Source of the DNA: Tipula vernalis
Taxonomy: Eukaryota; Arthropoda; Insecta; Diptera; Tipulidae
Direction: 5' to 3'
Assembly (NCBI GenBank): GCA_958295665.1
Contig: OY282558.1
Span: 117,356,838-117,420,837, forward strand
DNA length: 64,000 nucleotides
Numbering within the stretch: position 1 is the first letter of the stretch; each line of letters starts with the position of its first letter. A model generated the notes under the pieces. The model was not told the origin of the DNA and made no database searches. It was given only the letters and a program-made list of their open reading frames with translations. The position numbers were made by a program, and so were the translations under genes. Below are positions 46,863 to 58,282 of this stretch, one piece after another.

Positions 46863-48180
46863 ACTTTTATTCGAACAAGACCAAGCTGGCTCAAGACGCA
46901 TTTATATTAAATCATTGCAAAATTACCAAGCCTCACAGAACTAACCGCAATCTAAAACAAGGTTCTCGTAAAACATTTTCGGTCAACTACTATATTCAGA
47001 ACTGTTCTAGAAAATTAATAAAAGTTTGCCAAAATACGTATTTAGGTATATTAGGTGTGACAAAATCCCGTGTGCCTACTAAATGCAAAATATACTTTGA
47101 TACGGGAAAAATTCCATCAGAACGACGAGGAGGAGATAGGAAAAGTTTGAAGTACGAGAATAAAAAACTCGCTGTTATTAATTTTATAAAAAAATATAAA
47201 ACTGTTGAGATGCGTTACTGTCGAGCCCAGATTGCGCACCGTCAATATTTATCCGGAGATCTCTCGATTAATAAAATGTGGAAGGCATTTAAAAATGAAA
47301 ACCCAGAAATTTACGTAAAATCTAATTATGTTAGATTTATATTTAATAATAATTTTAATTTAGGTTTTAAAACGCCTGCGACCGATAAATGTTCGACGTG
47401 CCTTAGATTTTTGGAGCAACTAAAAGTTGAAACCGACGCCCAAAAAAAGCTGATTACGATGTCACGGGTTCATAAGCTCAGAAGCAAAGCTTTCTTTACA
47501 CTTCTCAATGACGAGGCCGACGGTTTACTGACCATTTCTTTTGATTGTCCAAAGAATATGGTTTTGCCTAAAGTCTCAGATCAAGCTGCATACTATAGTC
47601 GTCAGCTTTATTTATATTTGTTTGGAATGGTGGTTGGTAACGGGCATTCATCATTAACGCCAAATAATGTATTTTTATATTATTGGACCGAGAATTGTCA
47701 GGCTAAAGGAGCAAACGAAATAGCGTCTGCGGTGTACCACAGATTGAACCATAAGGGTTTAAACAATATTCATACAGTTCGTTTAGTGGCGGATGGATGC
47801 GGTGGACAAAATAAAAATTCTATTATGATTGGAATGTGCGAATATTAGTTACTCAAAAAAGCACCACCAAATGTGTTAAAGATTGAGTTGGTCTTTCCAG
47901 TGCCAGGTAATTCGTACATTCCTCCAGATAGAATTTTTGCTCAAATTGAGAAGATCGTCCGGAAAAAAGAAACCATTATCAATATCAACGATTACCTTGA
48001 CATTTATAAGAAAAATGGAACCCAAATTAACTTGGGAAGTGATGAGTGTTCCGCACTTAATTTTAAAACTGAGATATGAAAAATTCTTAAACCAACATCA
48101 AAATGGCATTTCAAATTCAATGAACAACAGAAACGGCACAATTGTTGGAGTACGAGGCGAACCTTTTTGACATGGTGTAA
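46820..48180 (+). pseudogene. Transposase-like gene of unclassified superfamily
   Basis: The frame 46820-47848 is 342 codons; the first 40 or so overlap the helicase-like fragment and are probably not native. Landmarks: a basic 'RRGGDRKS' (about residue 105), 'TDKCSTCLRFLEQLK' (about 200), 'TISFDCPKN' (Asp about 242) and 'VADGCGGQNKNS' (Asp about 322). The last two look like acidic residues of an RNase H-fold core. A TAG at 47846 and a TGA at 48077 interrupt a continuing frame ('LVFPVPGNSYIPPDRIFAQ' about 47890-47945). A +1 shift reaches 'GVRGEPF'. I recognise it as a family of uncharacterised arthropod proteins that behave like transposon genes. The superfamily is uncertain, and no terminal repeats were located. 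Confidence 0.55.
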
Positions 48181-48587
48181 AAATAAAAGAAGCCAAAATT
48201 AATGATGTTGACAAACACTTCTAAAAAAACATTTTGGAACGGAATGGCGAGCAATGGATGATTTACGATTTTATAAAGAGATCATAATGAACTTTACTTG
48301 GAAGGAGATAATGAGGTCATTAACTGCAATAGTCATGATGAATCAAATATAATTAGAGTTTAAATTTTTAGTTTTTTAATTTTAATTTGCAATTTAATTA
48401 GACTGATCTTTTAAGTATAATGTGATTTTGTGAATAATTAAATTATTCTCTACGTGTGTGATTTTTATAAATTTGAAGATTTATTTTATTTTTATTATTT
48501 TAATATTTTTATTTTATTGAACTAATGGCTTTATGTTGATCATTAATTTAATTTAAACCAAAATAAAAGACTGAACTATTTCTAATC
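48181..48587. other. AT-rich spacer
   Basis: Tail of the transposase-like locus and AT-rich DNA. No terminal inverted repeat for that locus could be identified here. Confidence 0.4.
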
Positions 48588-48592
48588 TTTAA

Positions 48593-48929
48593 GCCTGATT
48601 TCCATTATGAAATATTTACTGACAGTATAAACAAAATGGGATAAAAATATATATTCGCGTGCTGTGTAAGAGAAAAAAAACACTTTTTCAGTTTTACAGT
48701 ACTGAAAAAATTATTATAGTATACTGACATTTTTATAGTATACTGAAAAATATATGAAGCGAAGTATATTTTGTCAATACTGAAAAAATATTTCGATTTT
48801 TCAATGCAATTTTTCAAAAAAAAATTAAAAACAAACAATGATCTGTGTCAATTCAATGAAATTTCCGATGTTTACGTTTTTATTCAGTAAAAAGTACTGT
48901 CAGTAAAAGTTTAATAATGGAAATCAGGC
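48593..48929. mobile_element. MITE with GCCTGATTTCCATTAT ends
   Basis: Left GCCTGATTTCCATTAT at 48593 and right ATAATGGAAATCAGGC ending at 48929 are exact inverted repeats. The arms continue ('tttactgacagta' / 'tactgtcagtaaaag'). Flanks are TTTAA on both sides (48588-48592 and 48930-48934). Because the junction is partly palindromic, a 3-bp TTA duplication (Harbinger-like) or a 4-bp TTAA is also possible. 337 bp, no coding capacity. Confidence 0.85.
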
Positions 48930-48934
48930 TTTAA

Positions 48935-49377
48935 TCTGTTTTTTTTTTCAAACTGAGTCTTTTCCAAATCGAAAATTTGAAAACGTACACTGAAAAAAAT
49001 AATAATGATCAAAATAGATATAAGGCGTTTTCTCTTAAATTTAGCTGTTTTAACATTAAATTTATCTGAACACCTGAAAAAGATTATTGAAATCGTTTAT
49101 ATTTTTATCTGACATAACGAAACTAATTAAAAAACCATATCGGCTGATTTTTATTTAAATGGGATATACAAAAACCTTGAACTATAACAAAAGTAATCAA
49201 TTTAGATTTTTCGGTACTGTTCCAGATCTGGTAAAATATTTATTGAGTTAAATGTACACATTATTTAAAGTTAAATAATAAAACTAATAAACGTAATATT
49301 GAAAATCCCTTACAGTAGTAACTTTTGTTATATGAGGTATGAATAAACCTATACATCCACTGAATATAACTATCATA
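48935..49377. other. AT-rich spacer between MITEs
   Basis: No ORF or repeat recognised. Confidence 0.4.
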
Positions 49378-49379
49378 TA

Positions 49380-49788
49380 CTAAAGATACATGTTAAACCG
49401 AAAGTGGTCTGACTGAGTTTTATCTGAACGTGATCTGACTGAAAATTTGGGTTGGTGTTTACATGGGACTTTTTTATTTGATCTGAGCTGACAGTTCAAA
49501 TGTCACTTTGTTCTAAAATTATTAAAAAATTATTTAAAATAATTTAAAAACCACTTGGAAAATGTATAAAAACATTTTGCCCTTTTAACAGTTTGAAAAA
49601 ATCTGTCAGTTCAACTAAACTAAAGTTTACATGTTTAACTCAATATACAAACTGACTCAATCAACCAAATTTAAGTTGACCGAACTCAGACTACTTTCAG
49701 AACACTTTCAGTCAAGTCGCCGTTTACATGTTGAATTTAACTCAGACGTTTTCAGTCAGATCACTTTCGGTTTAACATGTATCTTTAG
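49380..49788. mobile_element. MITE with CTAAAGATACATG ends, TA target duplication
   Basis: The left CTAAAGATACATGTTAAACC from 49380 is mirrored exactly at the right end (to 49788). The perfect match is 27 bp, followed by one mismatch and more pairing ('tctgactga'). TA lies on both sides (49378-49379 and 49789-49790). Internal 'gatctgactgaaa' words are repeated. A TA duplication suggests a Tc1/mariner-mobilised non-autonomous element. The ORF 49631-49873 is incidental. Confidence 0.85.
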
Positions 49789-50068
49789 TAATAGATATAA
49801 AAATATCGAAAATATAGGTATTTTTACTCCTTTTATTGTGCTATGTTTCAATCCGTCTCTTTTTAGTCGGTAAGTAAGCGAAATAGATACTGTTACAGAA
49901 AAAAAATTTTAGTTAACAAGTTAGTTGTTTTAAACGTGGTGTCAATATCATACGATCGAAGCGTAGCAGAAAATAATATATTAAATTGTGTAATTGTATG
50001 CAATTAATTTAACAAGAATACTATCCTTTAACGTATTTAAATTTTAACTGAATATGTTCGTAAGTATA

Positions 50069-51659
50069 CACTCAGCGAAACTGAATTAGCCTCACATTGA
50101 TTTTTAGCAATACTTAGACAAATTCCAAATATTATTATTTTTTTTTTTTTTACAAAAACATACATAAGTTAGCCTTGGAAATTTAAACACAAAGAGCGAT
50201 TTGTAACATAAAGGATTATTCTAGAAAATAAAACAAAAAAAGATAATTTGTTGAACGAACAACAACGAAATTAAATTAGCCTCATAAGAAAACGCAATAA
50301 AGTCAGTTTGAAATAATTGGGAAAATCAGGAAGTTATATTTTCCGTACGTGTTAGATTTTGTGAAGAATCGATTTTATTGAATATAAAAATTATTTTGTA
50401 GAAGATTGTAAAATGGGGCGGGGGAAACGATTGACGGGCGAAGAAATTATTGCCATTAAAGCCTACAAGGACTCAGGCCTAACAAACCGCCAAATTGCAG
50501 CCAAACTGGACAGGTCGCCAAAGATTATCAATAACTACCTTAGATTAAAGGAGTCCTACGGAAAGTATGGTGAAAGTGGGGCTAAACCAAAAATAAACGA
50601 CCGCTGTAAGCGTCGTATTTTTCATAATGCTGTCGATAGACATATGACAGCTCCGCAAATCCGCGCAGAAATGCAGCTACCAGTTACGGTTCGTCGAGTA
50701 CAACAAATTTTACGCAGCAATCCGTTAGCTGATTGGAGAAAAAGAGTTGCAAAACCCTCTTTAACTGAGCGTCACAAAGCAGCCCGATTATTATTTGCAA
50801 GATCTCATATGAATTGGGAGGAAAAATGGAAAACGGTGCTCTTCAGCGATGAGAAAAAGTTTAATTTGGATGGTCCAGATGGTTCCCAATATTACTGGCA
50901 CGACATTAGGCAAGACACAGAAATCCGTTTAAGCAGGAACTTTGGCGGGGGCTCGCTGGGTGGCTCTTGCTATAACGGAAAACTTCCGCTTGCTTGGATT
51001 TCTTCAAGAATGAAATCAAAAGATTACACCGATATGTTGGAAATCAGCCTAATTGAGCACGCGGAAGATCTTATGGGTGCCCATTATATCTTTCAACAGG
51101 ATAATGCAGCCATTCACAATTCGAAAGAATCAACAAAATGGTTTTGTGAACGGAATATTGAGGTGATGGACTGGCCAGCTTGCAGCCCGGACTTGAACCC
51201 TATTGAACATTTATGGGGTATTCTTTCTCGCGAAGTTTATCAGAATGGGAAGCAGTTTGGTTCAGTGACTGAATTAAAAAATCGCAATTGAGAAGCTTGG
51301 ATTGAAATCCGAATAGAAATTCTTCACAAATTAGTTTTAAGCATGCCCGATAGATTATTCGAGGTGATTAAGAACCAAGGTGGATATACAAAATATTAAA
51401 CCATAAAATAAATTTAGATTTCAACTTAATGTAAGCATAATTTTTATGGTCCATGAATTGAGGCTAATTCAATTTCGCATATTTTTATGAAATTTGAAGT
51501 ACTGAAATTAATTCTGTTGCCATTTTTTTCCAAAAAATTATAATTTCTGTTTTGTATTGTAGGGAGTAAATAAAATAAATGTTGCTAAATTTTTTTTAAC
51601 CTAATGCAAAAGTTTTATTTTAAAAAAATGATGCGAGGCTAATTCAATTTCGCTTAGTG
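50069..51659 (+). mobile_element. Tc3-like Tc1/mariner transposon, 1591 bp
   Basis: The terminal repeat CACTCAGCGAAACTGAATTA (left) pairs with its near match at the right end (CACTAAGCGAAATTGAATTA read inward). TA flanks at 50067-50068 and 51660-51661. A second, internal pair of the same 'cgaaattgaattagcctca' word lies at about 50266 and 51457, roughly 180-200 bp from each end. This matches the two-binding-site layout known for Tc3. One transposase gene lies inside. Confidence 0.92.
50413..51399 (+). pseudogene. Tc3-like DD34E transposase with one premature stop
   Basis: The ATG at 50413 opens a bipartite paired-like helix-turn-helix DNA-binding domain: 'IIAIKAYKDSGLTNRQIAAK' (residues 12-31) and a second helix set (about 70-105). 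The catalytic core follows: 'LFSDEKKFN' (Asp about 145), 'FQQDNAAIHNS' (second Asp) and 'CSPDLNPIEHLWG' (Glu). Exactly 34 residues separate the second Asp from the Glu, so DD34E. A TGA at 51289-51291 truncates the protein, but the same frame continues to a natural-looking end 'LFEVIKNQGGYTKY' with TAA at 51397-51399. It differs from an open gene by a single nonsense codon. It would cut and paste elements with the matching ends. The start is supported by a 12-residue basic lead before the first helix. Confidence 0.9.
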
Positions 51660-53317
51660 TAGTTTATAAAATAATTGTGAGAACTGCGACAGTGTTAACT
51701 TTATTAATTTTTCATAGTGTCGTAATTGAAAATTATAACTATACTGTTTCTTTTTTGTAAGTAAAAAAATTGATTGCTGTGTTGTACGTGTTTTGTTGAT
51801 TTTGGAATCCTGAACATTTTTTAACAGTCTTCTGAACGAATTAATATTTCTTCTTAAAATAAATTCATAACTATTTTTTAAAAATATTTTCATTAAAATT
51901 AATTAGTTTAATTTAAGTATGTATAATATTCTATTCATTTTGGTATAGTCTTCGAGTCCAGCCAGCACGATAAGTAACAACTCTGAACTAATAGGAGAAA
52001 TTGCAGAAATACAGAACGCGGAAAACCGTTACATTGTAAGTTTTTAATTCAGAAAATATCATAACTTGCATAATTCCTATGTATATACCTTACATTTTTT
52101 ATGCAGGAGCAACAGCAACCGGGGTTAATATTTTCTCCTTCATCAACCATTCATATTATTAATGCATTTGATATCAATACTTATCTGGACTGTACCAAAG
52201 GAAGATTAATCAAATCTTACTATGAAGTTCACCAAAGTCTCGGTCACATACAACAAACTGAGTTATCAAATCTAATAATTGAAAAGGAATTTGATAGTAC
52301 AGGAAATTTTAAAATTACGTCTGAACGATTGGGACAGTTAGCCCAACAAATAAATAGAGTATTTAGCTCTGAAAATGAGAACGTTTATTTCATTCCGTAC
52401 AATAAGCATACAAAACAATTAAGTACTGGCAAGCTTTATACTGCCTATAACAAACTGCGAGCCAAAATTAATAAATTCACGGCCCAACGCAATAGCAGTA
52501 CCGTAGAGTTACAGTCAGATGACCTTATTGAAAAATCTTTAGAGTTCCTAAAACATAACCTAGAACCGTATGATGAAATAATTCGTTACTGGAAAATTAC
52601 CACAGAATTTAGATTACGAGACCTTAAGGATCAAGAAGATTTAAATATTTCAAAATATTTTGCAACCTGATTTATTGGAAATTGATATTATGCACATTGT
52701 TAAAGATCATACAAATAAATTAATTGATGATTGGTCAGCAATTAATAAATATTTAATTGAGATTGCTAAATCAAAACAAAAATGCAATGGTTTAGAACAA
52801 ATTCTACTATTAAGTAATGAGCTAACCGAATTTTTTGTATTGCCATTCTTAACTAATAGTAATTTTGGTAGAAAGCGAATATCAAATGGATCGTTTAAGT
52901 TAACAAAAGTTGAAATATCTGATAAATTTATAACAAAAGATGTTGTAAGTAATTAATGACATATCTATGTATAATAATCGGTTGTTGGGGGAGTAGTTTT
53001 AGGAGTCAAAGCTTTCTAGGATATGCGATTCTCATAAGACTTCTTCCTAGTGTAGTTACGCCTCCTCGTGGCGACAACCGGGCAATGTATCCTAGAATGT
53101 AGCCAAGTAACTTACACGACCGTGTAATGGCGGTAAATCCATTGCCCCAAGCTTTGGTGGGACAACATATGCTGAGAGCTGCGTGGCTAAGGGGGAGCTT
53201 AGTCTTTAGTATGTGAACTCCGGGTACCAGGCGACCCCCGGTTTAAAGTAGCCTTCCCACAGTATACCGATCTCTGCTGTGGGTGACCTTCATTTCTCGG
53301 ATACTCGTGGGATTCAA

Positions 53318-54516
53318 ATGGAAACCGATTTTAAAAAAAAAACATAGAGGGTGATGCCTCTTTAAAAGCATCAACTTCACCAGCTGTTGAGCTGGGTCTC
53401 TTAAGTTATGATGGAATGGTAGATGCCACAAGGGCCACCACTCTTGATTATCTTAACGTCCGGACCAAGGAAAAGGTGGAACAGTCCACCTCTTCTACTA
53501 CGAACACCTTCTGTGACAACATAAGTGTAATCTCTCAGTTATCGGACACCTCAACCATTGGTGTTGATATTGGGAACATGTCCCTCAACGCCGGGGAATG
53601 GGTTAAGCTCAACTCCTTCGAAAGAATGCGTTTTAAAAAGGGGCTCAAGGAAGGCAAAACTAGAGAAGAGGCTCTAGCTGCTGCTAAATCCGCGACCCCT
53701 CTGAAAGCACCCTCGGGGCCTGTTGCTCCTACCCTAGACAAGAGGTCTGGTGGTAAGCGTGAGAGGTCTTTCGAGGTTGCTCCAGAACTAAACAAACCAC
53801 CTGCCAAAAAAGCAAAAGAAGGGTTTTCTGCGGTAAAGCCCTCTTTCAGCCAGGTAGCAGGCAGTGTTAAGCTGGGCATCTTACCAGGTGATCTCAGTGG
53901 CAATCCTCTTAGTATGGAGCAAATGGCAAACATACAGGAGTGTGTTATTGACCTCATTATTGGGATGCAAGGCTCAAACCACAAGCCGCAATTCCTTGGC
54001 TGTTTCCGGAGAACAGGTTGGCTATTTTTTATATGTTCCGATCATTCCACAGCGGAATGGATGAGGAACAGTTTTGTAAGCCTAAGGGAAAAAATTGGTC
54101 TGAACATAACTTTGGTGGAAGAGGATGATTTTCCTCGGCCAAACATCGTTAGGGGGTTCCCTACAGGGGGTTTTCCACAGAGCCTTAGCTTAACTAGCGA
54201 GAAGATTCTCGCTACCATGGCCGCGCAGAACGATGGTCTCGCGGCCAACTCATGGAAGATACTGCAACGGACGACAACTGGCGCACTCGTCCATTTGGTT
54301 ATGGCCATAGGCGAGTCTTCCATGAAGAAACTGCGCGAATCCAACGGGAACATTGCATACCGCTTTGGTAGGATAAAACTCCTTCTCAAGAAGGATTCCC
54401 CCTCTACCAACCCAACCACTGGAGTCAGCTTCAGTAAGGAGGGTACTTTACCAGCCCCAGTAGTAGGCACAATCACAGACGGATCTCTCCGCAACTCCTA
54501 CTGTGGGATCGAGTAA
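53318..54516 (+). pseudogene. LOA ORF1 protein (DUF4780-like)
   Basis: The likely native start is ATG 53318 ('METDFKKK'), directly after the leader. A run of ten A's puts it out of frame with the rest, so the open frame is now 53416-54516 (366 codons). Residues about 60-90 are basic/amphipathic (ERMRFKKGLKEGKTREEALA). A low-complexity linker follows with a Lys/Arg cluster resembling a nuclear signal (PPAKKAKEG). The C-terminal domain (about residue 175-340) includes 'GCFRRTGWLFFICSDHSTAE' and 'NGNIAYRFGRIKLLLKKDS' and is the DUF4780-type domain of LOA ORF1 proteins. Its probable role is binding element RNA and forming the ribonucleoprotein. Minus-strand ORFs here are shadows. Confidence 0.85.
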
Positions 54517-54656
54517 ATCAGCACTCACCCCGAAAATTAAGCATATGGGCGCTCGGGGTGTTACTGGCAAAAGTGGCAGAAACAGGCCAAATCCCGCAGT
54601 GCAGACGGCTGGCAAGCAGCCAGGAGCGTAGAGCTCCTTTACCCTAATCATCCAGT

Positions 54657-57600
54657 ATGGCTGGTACTATTAGGGTACTACAAGCGAATCTGCATCACGC
54701 AAAAGGAGCTTCGGATACCTTTTGCAACAGGTTCGCGAAACCACACTTAACCCTTGGCCTTATCCAGGAACCTTGGGTTAATGGAGGAAAAATCAGAGGC
54801 CTCCACCTCAAGTCATGTAAGTTGATTTACGATTGAAGGGAGGAAGTTCCCCGAGCAGCAATATTTGTTTCATCTAATATTAACGTTCTTCCAATTCCAG
54901 AGTTCACCACTAAGGATTTGGTTGCAGTAATCCTGAAGGTTCCGACTAGCAGGGGAATGCAGGAGACAATATGTGCCTCTGCGTACTTCCCTGGTGAGTC
55001 GGTTAGTGCTCCACCTGTAGTTGTACAGGATCTGGTGGATTACTGCAACCTAAAAAACAAGCATTTCATCATAGGCTGCGATGCTAATGCACACCATATC
55101 ATTTGGGGCAGCAGTGATACAAATAGCAGAGGTGAGTCCCTTTTAAATTATCTTATGAGTAGTCACATAGATATTTTAAATTAAGGTTCGAACCCCACTT
55201 TCATAAACTCGACTCGGCGAGAGGTGTTGGACCTCACTTTGTCAAGTCAGTTTATTTCCAACTTTGTTGCAAACTGGCATGTTTCAAGCGAAGCTTCTCT
55301 GTCGGACCACATGCACATCAGGTTCGATATACCGGGAGTGATCATACAGGCAACAGAGCGTCGTATCCCTTGTTTTACAAATTGGAAAACATATAGGGAT
55401 ATTTTATTTATCAAAGCAGACATGCTGCCAACATCTTTGAGTTCAATTAGTGACCTAGAAACCGCAGCTGGTCTGCTTAATGATGTGCTCCTATCTTCCT
55501 ACGAAAGCAGCTGTGTGGTGCGTAACGTTGTGGTTAATCGCAAAGTTCCATGGTGGAACGAACAGCTGGCTAAACTTCGTAAGAAGGTTAGGAAATTATT
55601 TAATAGGGCAAAGCATTCCAATGAGTGGAATGAATATAGGCAAGCCCTAACCAGTTACAACACAGAACTAAGGCGTTCCAAACGCTTCACGTGGAGGAAA
55701 AACTGTGGAAATATCGAGGATATACCTACAGCTGCTCGACTCCATAAAGTTCTAGCTAAAGATCAGTCCAACGGGATTGGGCTTCTTCTGAAATCCGATA
55801 GTAGTTATACATCAGGTCGCAAAGAGTCACTCAAAACCCTGCTTCAAGTGCACTTTCCGAGCACACTGTTTGCGACACAAATACAATCACTAACTCCATA
55901 TCTGGTACACACATGGGTGTAAATATGGGTTGGGTTAATAGTTTATCCGGTAAGCTTTTTACTCCGGATAAAGTCAAATGGGCCATTAACTCTTTTCAGC
56001 CTTTCAAGGCTCCAGGAGGGGATGGAATCTTCCCAGCCCTCCCCCAAAGGGGCCTGGACTTGATTACCCCTGCTCTGGTAGCCTTGTTTAGAACTAGCTT
56101 CAATTGGGGTCACATACCACAGGCTTGGAGTCAAGTAAACGTGGTTTTTATCCCAAAGCCTGGCAATCGGCCATGTGAACTTCCTAAGTCCTTTCGACCT
56201 ATCAGTCTTACATCGTTTATTCTCAAAACCATGGAACGGCTCATAGATCTTCATATCAGAAACTGGTTAACTGAAACCAGACCTCTAAATCCAAATCAAT
56301 TCGCCTATAGGAAAGGCAAATCCACAGAGGGTGCGCTGCATCGACTTGTCACCAAGATTGAAGCAGCCTATCGCTTGAAAGAAATTGCTCTGTGTGCATT
56401 TCTGGATATTGAGGGAGCTTTTGACAATACTGGATACGACTCAATTGCTAGGGCAATCAAGCGTAGAGGTATTGACGATCCGACTAACCACTGGATTAGT
56501 TCCATGTTGGTTAGTAGGAAGATTACATCTAAATTAGGTAATGAGTCAGTCACGATTACGGCAGCAAGAGGGTGTCCGCAGGGCAGTGTCCTGTCCCCTT
56601 TGCTGTGGTCACTCGTGATCGACGAGTTGCTTGATAATTTACATCTACTTGGGTACGATGCCATTGGTTATGCGGACGATTTGGTTAACATAGTCTCTGG
56701 ATGGCATGAACGTACGATGTCCGCCAGCATGCAACAGGCTTTGCTTGTTATTTCGAGTTGGTGCACTGGGGAGGGCTTTTCGATTAACCCTAGCAAAACA
56801 GTCCGGGTGCCCTTCACCAAAAGACGTAATTTGAACCTTGGTTCAATTAGCCTAAATGATATAAATATCGGATACTCCAATGAAGTCAAATATCTGGGTG
56901 TTGTCCTAGATAAGAAACTAACTTGGAACTCTCATATTACTTCAACTACCGAACGCGCGGCCAGGGCCATGTGGGCCTGCCGGCGTATGTTCGGCAGGAC
57001 CTGGGGCCTGAACTCAAAAATGATTTACTGGATGTACATCATGATAGTGAGGCCAATTGTAACATATGGGGCAATAGTTTGGTGGCCTAAGGTACAGCAA
57101 AAAGTTATTATGAACAAGCTGACCTCATTACAGAGACTAGCATGTCTCGTAATTACAGGTGCTATGCGCACCTGCCCTACGGCGGCAATGGAAGCTCTCA
57201 TCGGGCTCACTCCACTTCATATCCACGTCAAAAAATCAGCTGCTACCTGTGCAGCTAGATTGAAGCTGGTGAATCAATACAGTCATGATGACCATATGGG
57301 TCACCTGGACATTTTGAATGAACTTCCAGACCTGAATATGTTCTTTAGTGTCCCGGACGTTATGCCGAAAGAACTCTGCTTTGGCAGGAATTTCGTGGTA
57401 ACAATCCCCGATAGAACAGACTGGGATACTGGGTTACCTCAGATGGAACCTAACAGCCTAGTCTGGTACACTGATGGATCAAAAATGGATAGTGGAGTCG
57501 GCATTGGTGTCTTTGGACCCAATCACAAAATATCGAAATCACTGGGTACTTACCCCAGTGTTTTTCTAGCCGAAATTCACGCCATCGAAATCTGCGCCTC

Positions 57601-58282
57601 TACTATTATGACCAAAGGTCTTAAAGGCGCATCCATCCACATTTTGTCTGACAGCCAAGCAGCACTGAAAGCATTGGCTTCTAACTGCCTGGATTCCAAG
57701 TCGGTTTAAAGTTGTTATAAACTGCTACAATCTCTCTCTTGTCAAAACATAGTAAGGTTGTGGTGGGTGCCTGGTCACATGGGCATCACTGGAAATGAGA
57801 TAGCCGACGAACTTGCACGGGCAGGCTCGTCGACTACACTCATTGGCCCTGAGCCTTTTTGTGGTATCCCGTGGGCTTTTACAACCTACACAATCAGTAA
57901 ATGGGAAAAAATACAGTGCTTGACTTATTGGAACTGTATTCCCGGCCTTAGACAAGCCAAATCTTTGATCAGACCATTTCACCACAAAAATTTGGCGATC
58001 AATTTCAGCAAAGAAAATATTAGGAAACTTGTGAGTTTTCTCTCAGGTCACTGTAACCTGAGATATCATTTGAACAAAATGAACCTGTCCACAGAGACGG
58101 AGTGCCGACTCTGTTTGGAAGAGACAGAAACCGCAGAACACATACTATGTGAGTGTGTTGCTATGTGCACACGGAGATGGATTCATTTTGAAGAGAGGTA
58201 TCTGACCCCGGAGAAATGTAAATTGGCCTCTATAAACAGCATTCTCGCCTTTATTAGAGAGGTGAAGAAGCTCCTGGAGTAA
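54657..58282 (+). pseudogene. LOA ORF2: endonuclease, reverse transcriptase, RNase H, CCHC
   Basis: The ATG at 54657 opens the endonuclease: 'VLQANLHHAKGAS', 'GLIQEPW' (catalytic Glu), 'IIGCDANAHHIIWGS' and 'SLSDHMHIRF'. Stops at 54834 and 55182 interrupt it, and a frameshift lies near 55915. RT follows (55913-57709): 'SFRPISLTSFILKTMERL', motif A 'LDIEGAFDNT', motif B 'RGCPQGSVLSPLLW', motif C 'GYADDLVNIV'. RNase H has all four acidic positions: 'WYTDGSKM', 'AEIHAIEI', 'ILSDSQAAL' and, after an in-frame TAA at 57707, 'GNEIADELAR'. The end carries 'CRLCLEETETAEHILCEC', a C-terminal zinc-binding motif. A C-terminal RNase H is typical of the LOA/I/R1 groups. The enzymes would nick the target and copy the RNA in place. 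Inactive by three stops and one shift, but all catalytic residues remain. Confidence 0.9.

Noticed and set aside
53535..54494. Minus-strand ORFs of about 150 codons
   Set aside because: Antisense shadows of the GC-rich LOA ORF1, without motifs.
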